DNA of 64,000 nucleotides, from NCBI GenBank assembly GCA_947247005.1, contig OX365952.1, positions 3,308,501 through 3,372,500 of the forward strand, written 5' to 3'. This DNA comes from Spisula solida (taxonomy: Eukaryota; Mollusca; Bivalvia; Venerida; Mactridae). The position numbers and the translations under genes were made by a program. Of the stretch, positions 35,326-47,780 are shown piece after piece. The notes under the pieces were generated by a model. It searched no databases and was not told where the DNA came from. It saw nothing but the letters and a program-made list of their open reading frames with translations. The first letter of the stretch is position 1. Every line of letters begins with the position of its first letter.

Positions 35326-35676
35326 AAGTCCTCTGAAATTTAGATCTTACATTGCTCACAGTATAACAATTGTAATATTTTCCTAATAATTTAAGAGAAC
35401 TCTATAATTATGTTCCATTGTACATGTATATTGTTTGTGTTTTTTTTATCAAATATATTTCACAATATTTGTAAATTGTTATTATTGGGACCTCCATCAA
35501 GTCACATGACTTCTGAAATTCTGATCTTACATTGCTCACAGTATAAATATTGTCAAATATTTCAAAATATTTTAGAAATATTCTTTATCATGTACTGTTG
35601 TATATACTAGTTGTGTTTTTATCAAATATTTGATATAGTTATAAGAAAAAAACACTATAATTATGTTCATCAATTA

Positions 35677-37528
35677 ACAAGACGCTAGCTCCGCCCACAT
35701 AAACAGTGATAAAAATCGTTAACCAATCAGAACGCGCTATCGCTATATCAATATCGCGTGGTGCTCATTAGGATTATACCCTCCGACACCATTCAATAAC
35801 AATATATAGGGATATTCCATTTTAAATCGATGTTTCCTCTATATCTTTTTTATTTGTGAATGTATTCAAATGACAGTGGATGCAAATGAAAGCTATAGGT
35901 TTGTAGAATATGACACCACCAAGAATGTTGAAGATCTATGAAATATTGATCTTTTTATCAAGGTTTAAATATTAAGAATTTTTAGGGATCATTGCTTTAT
36001 AAAACTCGACAACACAAATATCTTTTTTGCCTGTGAATATTTTTAATGACAGTGGTTTTAACTTTCAGATGTACTTCTATAGAAAGGAAAAACACCAATA
36101 ATGTTTAAAATCGGTGGAATAGAAACATTTTATGGCGGTTTAAACTGGATAGACTTGAAAATAAATAAGATCGACATGAAATATGCCTCGTTCGAACACA
36201 AACTGTATAATTCTGATCATTAGAAAGAGACAAAAATATATGTATTATGCATTAGATTTTTCTTTTTCAAACACATTTGATACCTGTTTTTTTAAATTTA
36301 AAAAGCCCAACACATGTCTTCATAACAGGTACCCTCTTTTTCTTCACATACATCCACATGCATCCAACAGAATAAACGTGCAATACCAACACATATACGT
36401 ATTTATTTTATTATTATTGTACATGCATTTAATTTGACAAGTGATGATTTTGCTGATAATAAGGGAAGATAATATAGATCAGATCTTGTATATATATATT
36501 GGCCGTAGGCTTTTATACCCAAATAAACAGGAAATGGACTGGTAGATGCGACCGGGCGTTATGATCTAGGGAGCTAGACAACATGCTGTGAAATGACAAT
36601 AAAGTTAACAGATCACATGATATATGATGTACTTTTTGAGAATTGCAATCCCTTGACATATTAAGCGTGTTCAGAATTGATTTAAATATTTATGCCAGGT
36701 TTGTAGACTATATATACTGCAGTTACCGTTATTCTTGTAAAACACAAATTATAAATCCCACTAAAGTCGCAATAAAGCCATATTATTTAAGAAATTTATC
36801 GATCAGACGGATCATCACATTACAAAACATAATACATAAAAAATTTGACATAGCGTTAAACACATATAAATTTAATGAATAAATAACTCTGACTCTTTTT
36901 AAAAAATTCCTGATGAAGAGCATGCACTTGAAAATTGGATATAAGAGTCAGAGTTATTTATTTATCATATATTCTTTCCTATTGAGAGACAATACAAAAT
37001 TCATATAAATTTATTTTATAGTATAGTCCTGTATTTGTCCAATGCAATAGTTGACTCTTATTTACCTGAACAGGTGATGTATACATATAGTACATGACTT
37101 ATTTTCGTTGATATTTTTAATAAAACTTTATCTTAAAATATTTTTTATTGTCTTTATTCCACTGTTCACTCTTTGAACATACATGTGTACACAACACATG
37201 TTTTCATTTACCATACTAACTGATTGGTAAATCATGGACTTGCATTAGATTAGAAATTTCTTGTTGAATAAGAACAAAGATCAAACACACATCGCATTCT
37301 TTGATAAGAACAAATGAGTTACGACTGTTTCAAACAAATATTATATGAATCATATCAATGTAATTTATTTAAAATAAATACTCCGTGGTTATCTTAAGTC
37401 AATTTAAAGGTATCAAACGTATAACGTATGCAGATATCAGTATGAAACGGGCGATAGTTGTCGGAGTTTTCGAAAACGGAGTCACGTGATGCGGGTGGGC
37501 GGAGCGATAGTCATTCTCGCGTCTTGTT
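35677..37528. mobile_element. 1.85-kb non-autonomous TIR element, in unit 1 only
   Basis: Unit 2 has the empty site (CATCAATTAGAGC at about 48122-48134). In unit 1 this site is split and AATTA stands on both sides (35672-35676 and 37529-37533). The ends are inverted repeats: ACAAGACGCTAGCTCCGCCC on the left, and GGGCGGAGCG...GCGTCTTGT on the right. The interior is AT-rich, with no transposase and one short open frame (36643-36882) of no recognised type. Confidence 0.85.
36878..36962. other. 20-bp hairpin inside the 1.85-kb TIR element
   Basis: Perfect inverted repeat AATAAATAACTCTGACTCTT / AAGAGTCAGAGTTATTTATT with a loop of about 44 bases. The loop contains CTGATGA and, 13 bases later, GAAA, the two conserved core boxes of hammerhead ribozymes. 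The stem between them is weak and nine extra bases separate GAAA from the hairpin stem, so a working ribozyme is doubtful. Confidence 0.6.
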
Positions 37529-37533
37529 AATTA

Positions 37534-39289
37534 GAGCAGACAATTGATGGTTTCCGCTTCAAGCACACCGGCGTACATGCATTTTATTTGTTGGTCGACA
37601 TATTTCGTCGGAGATTACTTAGCCAAAAGTAAAACTTTTCCGACACTATAGACACTATAATTTTGAACCTGTATTTGAACTCGGAAGATGGACATCTTCA
37701 AATCTAACATTAATTATTTCGATATTCATTTGAAGTGTACATTTATGATTATTTTAGGTAATGTGCGTATATAAACATACGTACCTAAATTATTTGGACT
37801 AATATAAACCTATACTACACCGGAATAAATTCGATCAACATCCAAACTCCAGAAAATCACATTCTTGACAATACTTATATGGCCACAGAAAACTATTTAA
37901 CTTGTTGAAGTATATTGAAAACGATTCATTTCTCATCTTGTACATTAGTACAACGATTAAATTCAGGCAATATTTTATTTTAACAAATTTTGAAATTTGT
38001 GCTATAAAACTCGCTTTACAAATATATTTAGTCTTTGATAATCTTATAATAATTTGAAAATTATCTGGTTCGATTTAAAAGTGGACTTATTGTTTGTCAA
38101 CACATTTTCTTTATTTTACTTATCGCCAGTTTTGTGTAATTTTTGCCTTTTATTAGATGACATTTTTTACCAATTTTGGAAGATCGTGTTTGTCAAAAAT
38201 AATTTATTTTCTTAGAAATTCAAATTTGTTTCGGACTTTTTGAATAACATGTTAAACTTACATTTATACCCAAAACAAATGATTAAACTACGAAAAATAC
38301 CGATTTGGGTTAAATTATTATGTTCTATATAAAAAAATGCACGAGTTTTGTCATTTTCTTGAATATGCAAGATGTTGGAAAAAAAGGACAAATGGTCCTT
38401 AAAATAGTACTGCGACATACCTTTTATATTTCATATATTGCTTCAGCATTTGTTAAAACTTTGCACGTGCATTTTATAGCATTATCATCGGTTATAATTT
38501 ACCAGCAAGAATTGATAAATTAACAATAATCCTGAAATGTCCTCGATTATGACTGACTTTTCGCAATTACAGATTAACAAGTGATGTATAAAAACGAGAA
38601 TTCTTTGAAATGTTGTTAGTTGTTACCTTCAAATTATAACGTCTGTATTTGTTTCAGTGAGAATGAAGGTGATTAATGAATCTAGTTAAGTCGTACTTGT
38701 CGTTATGACGCCGTTTGGAATAATTGTATTCTTAAGATTGGATATACTAGTGTTAGAGGTCACAGTATGATAGACCAAATGGTGCTCTTTTGTTTGGTTA
38801 AGTAGTTACGTGTAGCGCACGGTTCGGTGTAAACATGAAGTAAACCAACAATAAATATAGGTCGGCTATGTATGTCTGATTGTCAAATTTTATCAAAATT
38901 GTAATTTAGAATTTCTTTAACACTAATTTAATTGTGAAAATCGCTGTTGTATACATTGACGCACAACAATACATCTACAAGTATCTTTACACTAGTGTTT
39001 TTTCCGGTCGCGTTTAATAACGATACTTTGCATCAATTAAATCACAGATAACGTGTACGTGCATGGTACACTTGTACACCTACTGACTGATTGTTGTCCT
39101 TATTGTCTGTTTCCCTTTCGGAACAAAACCTCTTAAAGACTTCTATATCTTGTTTACCAACTACGCTATATTTGACCTTGTCAAGAGTAACAGGAATTGC
39201 CGATGTGCTTCTGTGAATTGTCGTAGCGAAATACAAAATGTACGCACCGGTGAATATTTATGCGTATACATTTGTACATACTGTATTGA
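37534..39289. other. Non-coding end of unit 1 and junction
   Basis: AT-rich sequence matching unit 2 (48134-49830) up to about 39235, with more mismatches and small indels than the gene region. No coding frame supported. Confidence 0.4.
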
Positions 39290-39770
39290 ACATTTACATA
39301 TAGTTTATTGAATGGGTGTATTTGGTGATGGTTATTGTCCAATAGGGCATCAAACAGGTTTATTATAATGTGGTTAGTACTCAATATCGTCTTGAATGGG
39401 TCAATTGGTGGGTTGTGAGTATGTCATATGGCATTGAACCTATGCAATCGGAGAAGAGGTGGAGCTCTTAGGGCTCGTTTGGTGGTGGTGGTACCCCATA
39501 GGTTTTGAATTGGTTATTTGGTAATAATGAGGTAACGTCAAATACACCCATTCAATGCCCTATGTGGTACACACACCACTTAATACACCCATTCAATGTC
39601 CTATGGGGTATACACACCACTTAATACACCCATTCAACGCCCTATGGGTTACACACACCACTTATTACACCCATATAGGCCATATGGTGCATCAACAACC
39701 ACGAAATGCATCAACTCATAGCCATATGGGATATTAACCGTAAATAAATTAACTAAGGCTTTTCGCATAA
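39290..39770. repeat. Short tandem and inverted repeats between the duplicated units
   Basis: Three copies of a 41-bp unit at about 39542-39665 (TACACCCATTCAATGCCCTA...). Reverse-complement fragments lie at 39304-39350 (ATTGAATGGGTGTATT) and near 39395-39440. The region could fold back on itself. No gene. Confidence 0.65.
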
Positions 39771-40250
39771 TCACCACCACCCAATAAACACATTTAAGAC
39801 TAATAAAGGGATATTCAACGGCCAACGGTATTATATCAATGTGTGTACATAATATCAGTCCTAATAAAAATGCTTTATGAACGTGAATATTAAGTCGCCT
39901 TACGACAGATTCATTATCAGAGTTAAATAATTCTACCTACTTGGATTGCTTCTGAAATAAATGTACATTTTTTTTCATTTACCAATTTCAATATGTCATC
40001 TTTGCGAAGACACCTTAAGCTTGGTTAAAGCGGTACGAAATCGAAACATTCACAGTATTAAAATAAGGTTCAAATCTGAATTCATATACATGGTTATAAA
40101 ATAGTGCCCGACTTGAATTTGCTAGTCTATCATGCCAGTCTTGAATCAATTGTTATTTTAATCTTCGTTTTACAAGATTTAGTGATAGCAATAATCTTTC
40201 GTAACAAACATTTTGAAATAACCAAGCGTCATCTAAAAAGATAATATTAA

Positions 40251-41388
40251 GTCAGACAGGGAAGGCAGCACTCAAATTAACCAGCCGAGCACAGAACACA
40301 TTAAAAACACACAAGGCACAATGTCCAACTGACCCAACCAAGTAACAATGCCCAACGAAACAAGTAAAGATCCACTAAAGTCCAAGCTGGCGACAAGTAG
40401 AGTGAATTAGTTTCAGCAATCAAAATGCTGAATGCCCTAGCTGAAAGACCAAGTTTTCACAGTAAAACGACTATAATGCCTAGTTTTAGCTGTCAAAAAT
40501 GACGAAGTGCCCAACACAATGCCGCATAAGAAAATGTTCCTTTTTAGACCCACCTGTTAAAAAGCTGAATAGAATAGTTTCAGCAAACACAAGGCGGATT
40601 GTCCAAGCTGAATGACTTAGTTACAACAGTAAAACTGCTGCAAAACATAGTTTTAGCTGTCTTAAGCCCTAAAACGTTTAATAACTGTATTAAAACGCTG
40701 AATGACGTGGTTTCGACAGAATGACCTAGTTTCAGGCGGATGACCTAGTTTTAATAAGTAAAATGTTCCAGCTGAATGACCCAGCCTCCACAAGTCGAGA
40801 TATGCCTACGTAAACAACCACGCCACATGGCCACAGTGGACGGTCCAGCCGTATGACCAAGTTTCAATAGGTAAAATGTCGTAGGTTGCATTTGTAATAT
40901 TTTAATAATGAGCACCAATTTTTCTTATCAGGATGTTGTTCCATACCAGTTTTATAAGTATTGTAATTTCGTCTAATGTATTTCTTAATATCAGTATTAA
41001 TCAGTTTAACCCAATATTTAAGTATGTTAAGAATGTTACACTTACCCTGCCATGCAATTAATTTTGTTTAATAGATTTCCTCTTATATAGACCGTGTTTG
41101 ATTACTTTTGCCGAAAGGTTAATGGTTATTCCAAACAACATAGCCTAGGTAAAATCGATAAAGCACAGAACATTTTTCCCTTGTTGGGGATTTGATTAAA
41201 AAGTCATGCAAAACAAAAACAGTATTTACTGTTCCTATGCCTCTGCGCTTGTGTAGTTGGGCATTGTGTCTTTATGTGTATTATGTTTCCTGTGCTCGGT
41301 TGGTTCAGTTGGGCATTGTGCTTTGTGAGTTTTTAATCTTTTCTGTGCACGGCTGGTTAAGTTGAGTGCTGCCTTCCCTGTTTGACTG
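40251..41388. mobile_element. TIR element with ~100-bp inverted ends
   Basis: Left end GTCAGACAGGGAAGGCAGCA; right end TGCTGCCTTCCCTGTTTGAC. The inverted similarity continues for about 90-100 bp (for example CAGCCGAGCACAGAA against the reverse complement of TTCTGTGCACGGCTG). The interior contains degenerate reverse-complement copies of the 43-bp minisatellite motif (CTAGTTTTAGCTG, GAATGACCTAG). No transposase. The same terminus recurs at 61431-61450. Confidence 0.75.
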
Positions 41389-41790
41389 TATATAATCTGT
41401 TTCTATATAAACACTATAACTTTCGGCCCAATCATTCAATCTGTAATTTATTACCCCTGTGAACAATTAACCCAATGAACTTAATAATGTTATTTCTCTG
41501 TAATTGTTTTCATCATTTAAATTTTCTTACTTATGTATAGGCACAACAAATCCTTCCGACGACTTACTTGCACAATATTATATTCTATTCTGAACTGTGT
41601 ATTAAAATGATTGTAAATAACTGTGTATGTAGATATATATTATATATTATGCTAATACATTGGAGACCAGGTTAATTTGTTTGTACTATTCCAAATGATC
41701 GTAAAACGTTTACTTCCTTAACCTCCTGACTAGTGATGTATTGTTATATAACTGTGTATACTTGGCATTATTACTTCAGTTAAACATACA

Positions 41791-44064
41791 ATGGGTGTAT
41801 CAATATGTTCCCCGTGTCTATTATTAGTGATTCTGCTATCATGGAATATACACTATAATACACTATAATTGTGATGGATTTCAATTAAGCGTAGTGAACT
41901 CCAGCTGCCAGGAGGATGGGGTAATACATAGAATGAAACCTCTCACATTGCGTGATATATATGACAGCAACGACTATATTAAATCCGTTAATCATTTACT
42001 TGCAAATGGGGATAAGGTTCGAGTGCTGGGACACGCGGATTTCCTACCCTCATTTTTTTATCAAGGATGTTATCACCTCAGAACGACGTTCGCCAGTATG
42101 TATCGTAACTCTGATTTGTTTGAACATTTGAGGAATTATGGAATTGATTCTACACGACCCATGTATGATTGTTTTCAAAAGTGCTACACACATTATGATG
42201 GCATATTTTATATGGCTCTCGCATGGAATAGGTGTCTGTGTGAAGGCAACGCGTCTATATTTGATGCATTTAAAACGTCCGACTCAATATGTAACGAACA
42301 TTTTAAAGACATTTTTAGAAAAGTTTACAAAGCGAGAGACAGTAGCAATTTCGTAATCTTCGAGGTTGGCATACGTTCGCCCAATCTTTTTAGGGCGGGG
42401 TCGAATTGGAGAGAACCGTTTTTGATGCTTAAGTCATTTGTTGTTCCACGCGACACACGAGAAGGGACGAAAATAGAATATGGATTTTCTTTTGACAATG
42501 ATCCCGACTACTTATTATGCGGAGAACGAAAGGCTCAGTCTTACGCAGATTACAATGTTATACTTAATAATTATAAAGAAAATCTAACAAGTGCTCACTT
42601 TCTATGTGTAGATTGGTTCTCAATGCCCTTGGCGACGGGGCCGAGCAAACACCTGTATCGCTTTGTGAATCAACGCAGATTTAAAAACAAAATACTACTG
42701 CTTGGAGCTTTTACGTACCTTAGTATTTACGATTCTAATCCATTGCATGATGATTCATGTGTTGTGTTAGAAATGAAGCTAGGTAAAACATTCGTTAAAG
42801 CCGATAACTGCAGTGTTGAAAGACCGTTTCTTTGTATCGGAGAACTCGGAAATGCTTCGAATGACGAAGAAGTCGGATTCGCCAATAATGTAACTTCAAC
42901 CAGCAATGAAAGCGCTACGAACGACGAAGAAGTCGGATCCGCTTACAATGTAACAGCAATCAGCAATGACGGAGACGCTAAGAATGACGAAGAAGTCGGG
43001 CCGGCCAACTACATCACTCCGATAGTGCTACTGTTTTTAGTATGTTCGGTATGTGTTGGTATATTCCTCGTAATCAGGAACAGAAGAAACAACAGTCTGT
43101 GTTGTAAAAGTTACAAAACCTCAAGGGCAACGCTCGCTCTAAGCCATTCCGCTAGCATTAACGTTCCAGGCCGTATGACCAGACGTACCAACTCCATCGG
43201 AAGTGTCTGCATACCGGGTCGCACAACCGGAAATACAAACACCGGAAGCATCTGCGTACCGGGTCGTACGGCCGGAAATACAAACACCGGAAGCATCTGC
43301 GTACCGGGTCGTACGGCCGGAAATACAAACACCGGAAGCATCTGCGTTCGAGGTCATTCGACCGGACATACCAACGCCGGAAATGTTTCTGGCAGGACAG
43401 CCTCCGAATGTGTTCACTGTCGTGCACTTGCTACTGATAGAAACAGAGCATGTGCTTGTGTTAGCAGTGACGGAGCTGTACCTGGGTGTAACAATATTGG
43501 TAAATATTGTGTTGAAACTTCTGCAATGGATACCGAAGGTAAATTATGTTTGCTTACTTTACAATATATTGATCAATTGCGGTCCAACTAGTAGTTCCCG
43601 TATTAACGGAAATCTTGCTTCTCTTTTATAATACCCTCGTCTCGTGGCGATGGATAAAATCTGGAATGAGGTGTGAAGAGTGACTATATAAGTAAGAAAA
43701 CTGTAACTTGTTTCACAATCGACCTAATATTTTTAGTTTATAAATCTATTATTGAAATCGATGCAAAAATAAATATTTACAGCTTTTTTATCACCCAAGC
43801 GGGGCAATTGTTGACAATTTTGTTTTTGGATGTTATACCTTAATTAAGTGATGTCGTAATCACGTGGTATTGCTTTACTGCAATTCTTCTTTATTCCTAC
43901 CAAGTGTCAATAGTTTGTTTCAAATATATCTTAAACAGTGTTATTTTCTATTGAATAGGGCATAAATCAAGTGACCTGTCTAGTGTATGAAATGTTTATA
44001 TAATGTTCTATCTTCAGAAATTGAGGAACAAACGTTTGATGGATGCGGATGTGATGAAAATTAA
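41791..44064 (+). pseudogene. Receptor-like gene copy 2, signal peptide broken by a 7-bp insertion
   Basis: Same gene as copy 1. The ATG corresponding to the copy-1 start (41791) is present, but a 7-bp duplication (CACTATA repeated near 41850-41867) shifts the frame and brings a TAA within 26 codons. The body is then open from 41894 to 43591, but without an ATG until MKPLTLRD at 41933, which would lack a signal peptide. The WSC-like domain differs from copy 1 at about ten residues; the rest is nearly identical. The alternative terminal exon is kept (donor 43538, acceptor 44017, TAA at 44062). It is either a recent pseudogene or uses an upstream exon not seen here. Confidence 0.7.
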
Positions 44065-44917
44065 AGCATACATCAACGTGGATACAAACACCATGGTTGT
44101 ATTATGCTTCAATGTAGACCAGTCAGTTACCCATCGACGCAGATACATATACATGTATATAAAAGTTTGTTTATTCATTAATATGGATTTATTTTTCATG
44201 TTGTTTGCCCTTTAGATGTGAACAGAAAGAATGAACTATAGTAGACGGTATCTGAAACAGTGTTGCTGAAGGTAGTATTGACTTTAAATATAGGTAACAA
44301 TAACATGTTTTCTATTCAGGTTTTTTGTTAAGGTGATTCCCAACTCTTAGATTTTTCTGTACAAGAGGTATCAAACATCTGATTTTTATGAAGAACATAC
44401 TCATGATAGTGATTGTGCAAACCCATAGCAGTTTTGCTCGGCTAGTTTTCAAGATATTTTTAGATTTTGGGGAACCCCCCTAAAAACAGATATTTGCATT
44501 TAACCGAAAAAGTTTGACATTTAATTACATGAAACTTGGCATGCACGAAATTTCGTATATACGGAATCACACGATAACGTTAGTTTTAAACTATGCATGT
44601 TATATGTATTTTAAATGATATTTTAAAATATGTGATTTTTTATTTTTAAGTAATACGAAAAAGATTGTTGAACAACATACTGTTTTCGTACATGCAACCA
44701 GTAGAGTAACTATTATAGAAGTTTTATCCAAAATTTCATGGCAGTTGCTCGGCTAGATGTTTTCAATTGACACTTTGGTGATTTCGGAAATGTCGAAAAC
44801 CAGGAGAGTTTACAAATTCTTCAACGTTTTGAATACGTTGTATCCAGTTTTCGCGATAATTTGTTTTTGAAAAATGTTTATATTTAAAGATGAGCCTATG
44901 CTCTTTTGCATTAGCTA
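44065..44917. other. 3' flank of receptor copy 2
   Basis: Matches unit 1 (33033-33880) almost base for base. Non-coding. Confidence 0.5.
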
Positions 44918-45646
44918 TAGTTCAATTTTGAACTCTGAGCCATGACCTATCGGACTAGTCCATTTTGGCGGGTAGACCATAGTTTATTACGTTCGAATGT
45001 CATTATTTAATGATGTGATTCTTACATATATCTGTTTGTTATCGAATTACAGTTTAGTGCAGTCGGCAACGTTCAGGATTTCTAACCCGAAGTTTGGTTG
45101 TTCAAATTCCCAATTCGCTCATATTTTTAATTCATTATTTTATTTCATTTAAAAAGTATAGTTTCTTTTTTTTAATTATTCCATGAAAATGTGTTCATTC
45201 AATTTATTTTTCATTTTCACTTATAGCAATCGTATCCATGTTCCGAGTTTACTGACAACCTGTATTACGTTGATTAGCCGTCATAACATTCTACAATACA
45301 CATGCAAGATCTAAAAATATTTTGAAGCATGTAACAAATATGGCTTGTCACATACTGTTATAACACGGATATTGCAAGTTATGTGCATTTATAAATTAAA
45401 AAATGGGTAAATATAAATTAAAAAAAAGAAAAATATATGTTTTTGGTGAGATTCGAACTTGCCCTGGTCAGACAAAATTTATTTTACAATGTATCAAGCG
45501 CTATACCGTCACGACCATTCAGACACATCGGATAGCTGGCCTTAATTATAGTACTTATATTTTCTATTAAACCTATACCAACCTATATCGATTAATGGTT
45601 AAAACTTTAAAAGTGCAGTCACGGCTCAATGCTCGAAATCGAACTA
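44918..45646. mobile_element. 729-bp MITE with TA duplication (Tc1/mariner-type), in unit 2 only
   Basis: The unit 1 empty site reads AGCTAGTCTAT (around 33889). Here it is AGC-TA-[element]-TA-GTC. Inverted ends: TAGTTCAATTTTGAACTCTG on the left, and the reverse complement of the right end begins TAGTTCGATTTCGAGCATTG. No transposase. It contains two tRNA-like stretches, a plus-strand one near 45055-45115 (GGATTTCTAACCC, GTTCAAATTCCC) and a minus-strand one near 45440-45520 (GTTCGAATCTC). Confidence 0.85.
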
Positions 45647-46359
45647 TAGTCTATATTCTCACGAAATAAATGCCAAAAAAACCCGTCCTCTAAAGTAGTC
45701 GGGATGCTTGATAAACAAATATTAAAACTTGGATAAAATTGTGTGTGGGCGCATTATATTACGTTTCACATACGCTGTATAGCTAGTATTCGCGAGTGTT
45801 GGTGTTTCAACGTTTGGAATAAATGGCACATAAAATTGCAGGTATAGCTTTATTCTGCAAGCTTATTATAGTATAATATAGTAACAACTATACAGTAAAT
45901 TCGCGATTTTAAGACATGATAACATGCTGACACATCAATGTTAAGTTTTTCTTACTATTTCATCATGGTAGTCAGACGCTTTCAATACGTCTTATTAACA
46001 CCGATTTCTAAACTTCCGCTCAACTGAATAGTATGCAATCACCTTAAAGTCAATGTGTTGGTGTTCGACGTATCTTATCAGTTGGACGACACAGATTTAG
46101 TTGAAAACTTAGGCCGGCAGCCTTAGTATGTACAACATGTAACTGGTTTATCGATGAAATTGTCTCCCTTGTAAACTTCCTATTGCTTGACTTGATAACG
46201 GCACTCGATACATGTGTTATAATAGATATATAGAGGGACATTTGTTTCGTTCGATTTAAACACATTTATATCAAAAATCTTAAAGTACTTGTAGTTAATT
46301 TTAGATTGTCTAGTTTACATCAATATATTTTTTATTAGTCAATTTTAAGTATTTGGTTT

Positions 46360-47043
46360 TGTAACGAAGTTGTAGTCGTGGGTTGAAACAATGAGAACAG
46401 TCAGAATTCACTTTCAAAGTTTATTTCGTATATAACACCCAACATAGTATATGTACAAGCTATACGTATCAGGACCGTTAGTTCTTGGTCCATCGACCGT
46501 TCTCCTATATAACACCCAACATAGTATATGTACAAGCTATACGTATCAGGACCGTTAGTTCTTGGTCCTGCAACCGTTCTCCTATATAACACTCAACATA
46601 GTATATTTACAAGCCACAACATATTAGCACCGCTAGCTCCTAGTCCTTCGACCGTTCTCAAATCTGTTGCTAATGGACCCTCTTATATACTCTTCCAAAT
46701 GACCCTCGTCATTGGTAATTAGCATATGCATTAATGAGCATACATAAAACATGTCAGCATTCTGTCAAAATGTTACTAAATATAACAACATAATTACAGT
46801 TCGTGACAATAAAACTTCTAAGCATGCGTAGTTTGTGTATTAAGCACGTGTCCTCCTCATTTCTAATGACAGTTTTATTGTCACGCACATCATGTAGCTG
46901 TCAACAATTGTTTCATAAGGTGTTTTTTCTTAAGTAAACAAATTAATCAACATGACAGGCGACAACTTGTGTGTTATGAAATAACACACAAGTATTTCGC
47001 AATTAATTCCTAAAAAACGAAATTATGGCATAATTTTGTTACA
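46360..47043 (-). mobile_element. Solo LTR, 684 bp, with 4-bp target duplication, in unit 2 only
   Basis: The unit 1 empty site reads TATTTGGTTTCCATTT (about 34587-34602). Here GTTT stands on both sides (46356-46359 and 47044-47047) of a sequence starting TGTAACG and ending GTTACA, the TG...CA form of LTRs. On the minus strand an AATAAA lies near the 3' end (CGAAATAAACTTTG), so transcription is probably minus. It holds three direct repeats of about 75 bp (46432-46650, phrase CAAGCTATACGTATCAGGAC). No internal coding region remains, as expected of a solo LTR. Confidence 0.8.
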
Positions 47044-47494
47044 GTTTCCATTTTTGTTTAAATTTAACCACTACACATTTTTGATGACTTTCAGTGTCCA
47101 ATAAAACAGTTTTTAAATGAAATTACAAGTTCTCTATGAACGTGAAGTATTCTTGTGTTTACAAACTTTTGAATAGGCTTTTATTTCTAAATTGCCGTAA
47201 TTACATTTTACTTCTATTTTCGTTTAAAAGTTGAGCATTAATACCAAATATATTCATTCACTCAATTTCAAAATGTATTGATGTTGTAAAATAAAGAATT
47301 TGTTAAAATAATTATTCAGAAAAAAAACTACAAAATTTATTTATTTTAAAAAAAGTTTGATAAAATACGTATGACTATAATTAGCACTATGGGATATTGT
47401 GAAACACCTGTAACAACTGATTGATTAGTTACTGTAAGGCAAAGCAATATGTCATTGCTATACACACATACATGATTGTGTTAGTGTCATGTCA

Positions 47495-47780
47495 AATAAT
47501 GCGATACGACAATACTATTATATTACAATGTGATACAACAATGCGATATGACAACGCGATTCGAAAACGCGATACGACAATACGATATGACAACGCGATA
47601 CGACAAAGCGATACGACAATACCATACGACAACGCGATACGACAATACGATCATATTACAATGCGATACGACAATCAATCATATTACAATGCGATACGAC
47701 AACGCGATACGACAACGCGTTTCGACAATGCCATACGATAACGCGATATAACAACGCGATTCGACAATGCGATATGTCAA
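47495..47780. repeat. 13-bp satellite array in unit 2
   Basis: Essentially identical to 35045-35325, including its irregularities. The array was therefore copied with the segment and has not expanded since. Confidence 0.85.

Larger units (their letters stand above)
30700..39235. repeat. Segmental tandem duplication, unit 1
   Basis: Near-identical to 41735-49830 apart from insertions. Unit 1 uniquely carries a 1.85-kb TIR element at 35677-37528. It lacks the MITE and the solo LTR found in unit 2. It contains receptor gene copy 1, an AT-rich 3' flank and a 13-bp satellite. The similarity ends near 39235 (TGTGAATTGTCG). Confidence 0.9.
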
